Assembly (NCBI RefSeq): GCF_004332155.1
Contig: NZ_SJDV01000004.1
Location: forward strand, 406,807 to 470,806
Source of the DNA: Gramella sp. KN1008
Lineage (GTDB): Bacteria > Bacteroidota > Bacteroidia > Flavobacteriales > Flavobacteriaceae
DNA length: 64,000 nucleotides
Direction of reading: 5' to 3'
Within the stretch, counting starts at the first letter, position 1. Each line of letters opens with the position of its first letter. Position numbers and translations under genes: made by a program. The notes under the pieces were generated by a model, which saw nothing but the letters and a program-made list of their open reading frames with translations, made no database searches and was not told where the DNA came from. This document shows positions 61,575 to 64,000 of the stretch, in pieces.

Positions 61575-63473
61575 ATGAAAAAATTCTTTTTTTGCCTTTT
61601 TGTGTTCTTAAGCATTCAGGCCACGGCTCAACAGCCAGATCGTATTCCTGGTGAAAGAAATGTGAAGGAAAAGGATACTCTGCCTTCTATAGATCTCTAT
61701 AAGATCATTTCTGTAGGAAACGACACTACTCATCTCGATACAACTCTTAATATTATAAAGGACTATAAGTTCAATTATCTGCGAGAAGATAATTTTGAGT
61801 TGCTCCCCTTTTCTAATACCGGTCAAACCTATAATAGGCTGAGTTATCGAAAGGATTATAAGAAGACATTCCCATTATTTGGTGCCAGGGCTAGGCATTT
61901 TAATTTCATGGAGGTGGAGGATATAGATTATTATCACGTGCCTACACCGTGGACTGAGTTCTATTTTAAAACAGTACCGGAGCAAGGGCAACAGCTGGAT
62001 GCCTTTTTTACGATAAATACTTCCAAAAATCTCAATATGTTCATAGCCTATAAAGGGACAAGGGCGCTTGGGAAATATCAGCATATACTAACCAGTACGG
62101 GAAATCTTAGGCTTGGCTTTAGTTATGATTCCGATAATGATAAATATCACGCCAAAGCGCATTTTGTTTCCCAGGACCTGTTAAATGAGGAAAACGGAGG
62201 TTTAACTTCACAGGCTATAGAGCAATACATTAATAAGGAACCTGAATTTGATGATAGATCTGTTCTGGATGTTAAGTTTCAAAATGCCGAAAGTGTTTTG
62301 TTTGGAAAAAGGTTTTTTATTAATCATGAATACGAAATCACTAAGGTGCGTGATTCTGTAAATAAGCTTAGGCTGGAACATACTTTTGATTTCAGTTACA
62401 AGAAATTTGTTTTTCGTCAGCAATCTGCGGTGAATGCATTGTTTGGAGAATCCTTTGAATCTTCAAATCTAAAAGACATCACCAGGCTCGAGAAATTATT
62501 TAATGAGGCTTCATTAAATTATTCCAACAGCTTATTGGGTGAGCTTGCTTTTAAAGCAGGACATACCAATTATGATTATGGGTATAATTCGGTATACATA
62601 AAACCGGGAGACACTATTGGGAATCGTTTAAATGGTAATTTGCTTCATGTTGGAGGATCATATAAAAAACAACTCGGAGGTTTTGCTCTGGAAGCCGATG
62701 CTAAACTAAACCTTTCTGAAGACATACCGGGAAATTATCTGGCTGCTTCGGCCTCTTATGATTTTGACGAAAATAACGGGATTAGGTTTGGGATTAATCA
62801 GAATAGTAGTGCTCCTAATTTAAATTATCTTCTTTACCAGAGCGATTATGTTGAATATAACTGGCAGAATGATTTTGAGAATGAAATCTCCCAACGGATT
62901 TTTGGTGATTTCAGGTCGCGCCGATTCGGCTCTTTATTCGCAAGTATATCTCAGGTGGAGAATTATACCTATTTCTCTCTTGATGCTGATGGTGGCGTAA
63001 AGCCGTTTCAGGCCGGGGAGCAGGTGAGATACCTGAAGCTTAAAGCAGAAAAGGAATTTGATCTTGGTCTTTTTGGTTCCTATAATACAGTGATGTATCA
63101 AAATGTATTGCAGGGGGTAGGTGTTCTTAATCTGCCAGAGTTTGTTACACGTAACTCCATTTATTATAAGGATCACTGGTTTGATAAGGCGCTTTATTTG
63201 CAAACTGGCTTTACCCTGAAGTATTTCTCAAAATATCAGATGAATGCTTATGATCCCGTGCTGGCCGAATTTTATGTGCAGAACTCTCAGGAATTGGGAG
63301 GTTATCCTGTAGTTGACTATTTTTTTAATGGTAAAGTAGATAAAGCTCGTATCTTTTTTAAGTTAGAACACATTAATGCCTTGCTTGACGGAAATAATAA
63401 TTTTGCGGCTCCGTCTTATCCATACACAGATTTTCTTGTCCGTTTCGGGCTTGTTTGGGATCTTTTTCTCTAA
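61575..63473 (+). CDS. Putative porin (Porin_10-like outer-membrane beta-barrel)
   Basis: This 632-residue protein has a signal peptide ending ATAQ and a beta-rich body with alternating hydrophobic strands ending in FLVRFGLVWDLFL, a typical outer-membrane C-terminus. The arrangement of the N-terminal segment (DYKFNYLREDNFELLPF and NTGQTYNRLSY) matches the Bacteroidota putative-porin family. ATG 61575 is chosen over GTG 61569, two codons upstream, because the signal peptide then starts MKKFFF. Channel function and substrate are unknown. It is separated from the SusC/SusD pair by a terminator and has its own promoter element. Confidence 0.85.
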   Translation: MKKFFFCLFVFLSIQATAQQPDRIPGERNVKEKDTLPSIDLYKIISVGNDTTHLDTTLNIIKDYKFNYLREDNFELLPFSNTGQTYNRLSYRKDYKKTFPLFGARARHFNFMEVEDIDYYHVPTPWTEFYFKTVPEQGQQLDAFFTINTSKNLNMFIAYKGTRALGKYQHILTSTGNLRLGFSYDSDNDKYHAKAHFVSQDLLNEENGGLTSQAIEQYINKEPEFDDRSVLDVKFQNAESVLFGKRFFINHEYEITKVRDSVNKLRLEHTFDFSYKKFVFRQQSAVNALFGESFESSNLKDITRLEKLFNEASLNYSNSLLGELAFKAGHTNYDYGYNSVYIKPGDTIGNRLNGNLLHVGGSYKKQLGGFALEADAKLNLSEDIPGNYLAASASYDFDENNGIRFGINQNSSAPNLNYLLYQSDYVEYNWQNDFENEISQRIFGDFRSRRFGSLFASISQVENYTYFSLDADGGVKPFQAGEQVRYLKLKAEKEFDLGLFGSYNTVMYQNVLQGVGVLNLPEFVTRNSIYYKDHWFDKALYLQTGFTLKYFSKYQMNAYDPVLAEFYVQNSQELGGYPVVDYFFNGKVDKARIFFKLEHINALLDGNNNFAAPSYPYTDFLVRFGLVWDLFL

Positions 63474-63623
63474 AGTGTATTCTTTTTAATTGCTGAATTC
63501 TCTTCTTATTAAAGTTTCGGTTGAGTTTTTCCTGATTAGTGTGGTTCGACACTTGTTTAATTCTTTGTTTTTTGGCTTAAATGATCATTTTAGAATAAAA
63601 GTGATTAATATTTGAGAAAGCTA

Positions 63624-63660
63624 TTGTGCAATTAAAAAACCACTGTATATTTGCACCCGC
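63624..63660 (+). promoter_or_regulatory. Tandem strong promoter 1 of 3 (TATATTTG-CACCCGC)
   Basis: TTG at 63624-63626 is followed after 19 bases by TATATTTG (63646-63653) and then CACCCGCTTT. The leader that follows (GGAAACGAAGCAATGTTC) is nearly the same as that of promoter 2. Confidence 0.65.
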
Positions 63661-63758
63661 TTTGGAAACGAAGCAATGTTCACTGAAAGTATTGGAGACG
63701 GCTATGGCCGGGTGTTGAGCGAAAGATCAGGCTAAAAAAAAGTTGATTTTTTATTTGG

Positions 63759-63793
63759 TTTGTAATGGAGAGTCACCTTACATTTGCACCCGC
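63759..63793 (+). promoter_or_regulatory. Tandem strong promoter 2 of 3 (TACATTTG-CACCCGC)
   Basis: TTTG at 63759-63762, 16 bases, then TACATTTG (63779-63786) and CACCCGCTTT. It lies 133 bp after promoter 1 and repeats its leader with few changes. Confidence 0.65.
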
Positions 63794-63899
63794 TTTGGGA
63801 ACGAAGTGATGTTCATTTGGAAGGGGTTGTGTAGCAGGTAAGGGTTTTGTGGTTGAGCGCTTTAGCTTGAAATCAAAAATTTTTCTAAAAAAGTTTTGG

Positions 63900-63934
63900 T
63901 TGGGAAGAAAAAAGCGTTGTATATTTGCACCCGC
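63900..63934 (+). promoter_or_regulatory. Tandem strong promoter 3 of 3 (TATATTTG-CACCCGC)
   Basis: TTG at 63900-63902, 17 bases, then TATATTTG (63920-63927) and CACCCGCTTT. It lies 141 bp after promoter 2. The leader differs from the first two, and the window ends 66 bases later without a gene start. Confidence 0.65.
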
Positions 63935-64000
63935 TTTCACAGAGAGCAGCCGTTCAAGAATTACAGATTGAGAGTTATAAGAAACAGCCGTTTGGGGCGA

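Larger units (their letters stand above)
63474..64000 (+). other. Non-coding region with three promoter-leader repeats, probably leading into an rRNA or tRNA operon
   Basis: No credible ORF exists after the porin stop. The 527 bases hold the three promoter units described separately. Repeated strong promoters with the same CACCCGCTTT start fit a stable-RNA operon just outside the window; no rRNA or tRNA sequence is visible within it. Confidence 0.55.

Noticed and set aside
63474..64000. An rRNA or tRNA gene within the last 500 bases
   Set aside because: No conserved 16S start or cloverleaf arms are visible; only promoter-leader repeats are seen.
1..64000. CRISPR arrays, insertion sequences with transposase, integrases or prophage genes
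   Set aside because: No regularly spaced direct repeats and no proteins of those families were found among the open frames.

Overview
This window is chromosomal DNA from a member of the Bacteroidota, most likely a marine Flavobacteriaceae close to Gramella/Christiangramia; that is inference from gene families, gene order and base composition, not from a search. Three lines of evidence support it. Many starts are preceded by the Bacteroidota promoter element TAnnTTTG instead of a Shine-Dalgarno site. Phylum-specific families are present: SusC/SusD, exosortase XrtF, HYC_CC_PP, DUF3347 lipoproteins and the DUF5117/5118-type metalloprotease. The cell-shape operon has a typical flavobacterial layout. 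Genes are dense, with few gaps above 200 bases. I recognise no tRNA, rRNA or CRISPR inside the window.

Layout. 1-5.7 kb is a peptide-use block: a 5'-truncated dipeptidyl peptidase IV, two POT peptide transporters and a periplasmic thioredoxin. 5.7-10.5 kb, minus strand, holds comEC, an NlpC/P60 lipoprotein, lpxB, a small membrane protein and surE. 10.6-12.8 kb is a Prc/Tsp protease. 13-20 kb, minus strand, is a purH-mreB-mreC-mreD-mrdA-rodA run for purine synthesis and rod-shape cell-wall elongation. 20.1-25.7 kb carries a MacB/FtsX-type permease and a two-gene translesion-polymerase operon (dinB-dnaE type). 25.9-28.5 kb has a 31-residue membrane micro-ORF, a GAF protein, the XrtF exosortase pair and an NmrA-like oxidoreductase.

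28.7-47.7 kb is a heavy-metal (probably Cu/Ag) resistance island. It contains an HYC_CC_PP protein, a CusA-type RND pump, a TolC-type channel, a CusB-type adaptor with an N-terminal metal-binding domain and a C-terminal DUF3347, and small lipoproteins and exported proteins (DUF4440-like, DUF2911, DUF3347 twice, DUF305, PepSY). It also has an HMA-AraC regulator, an ion channel, a 16-cysteine Csp-type copper store, a CopA ATPase with duplicated metal-binding N-domains, an ArsP-type permease and two Spy-like chaperones. The island can be read as a route in which cytosolic metal is stored by Csp or pumped to the periplasm by CopA, held by periplasmic DUF3347/CusB sites and expelled by CusCBA. Inside the pump operon sits a four-helix-bundle gene flanked by perfect 25-bp inverted repeats. 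These repeats now encode the tail of CusA and the hydrophobic core of the CusC signal peptide. This is the most unusual feature I see.

47.8-63.5 kb returns to household functions: a large zinc metalloprotease, lysS, a YqaE/Pmp3 micro-protein missed by length cutoffs, lipB, two exported proteins of unknown function, rnhB, an isolated SusC/SusD pair and a putative porin. The last 500 bases hold three tandem copies of a strong promoter plus leader motif, probably reading into an rRNA or tRNA operon just beyond the window.
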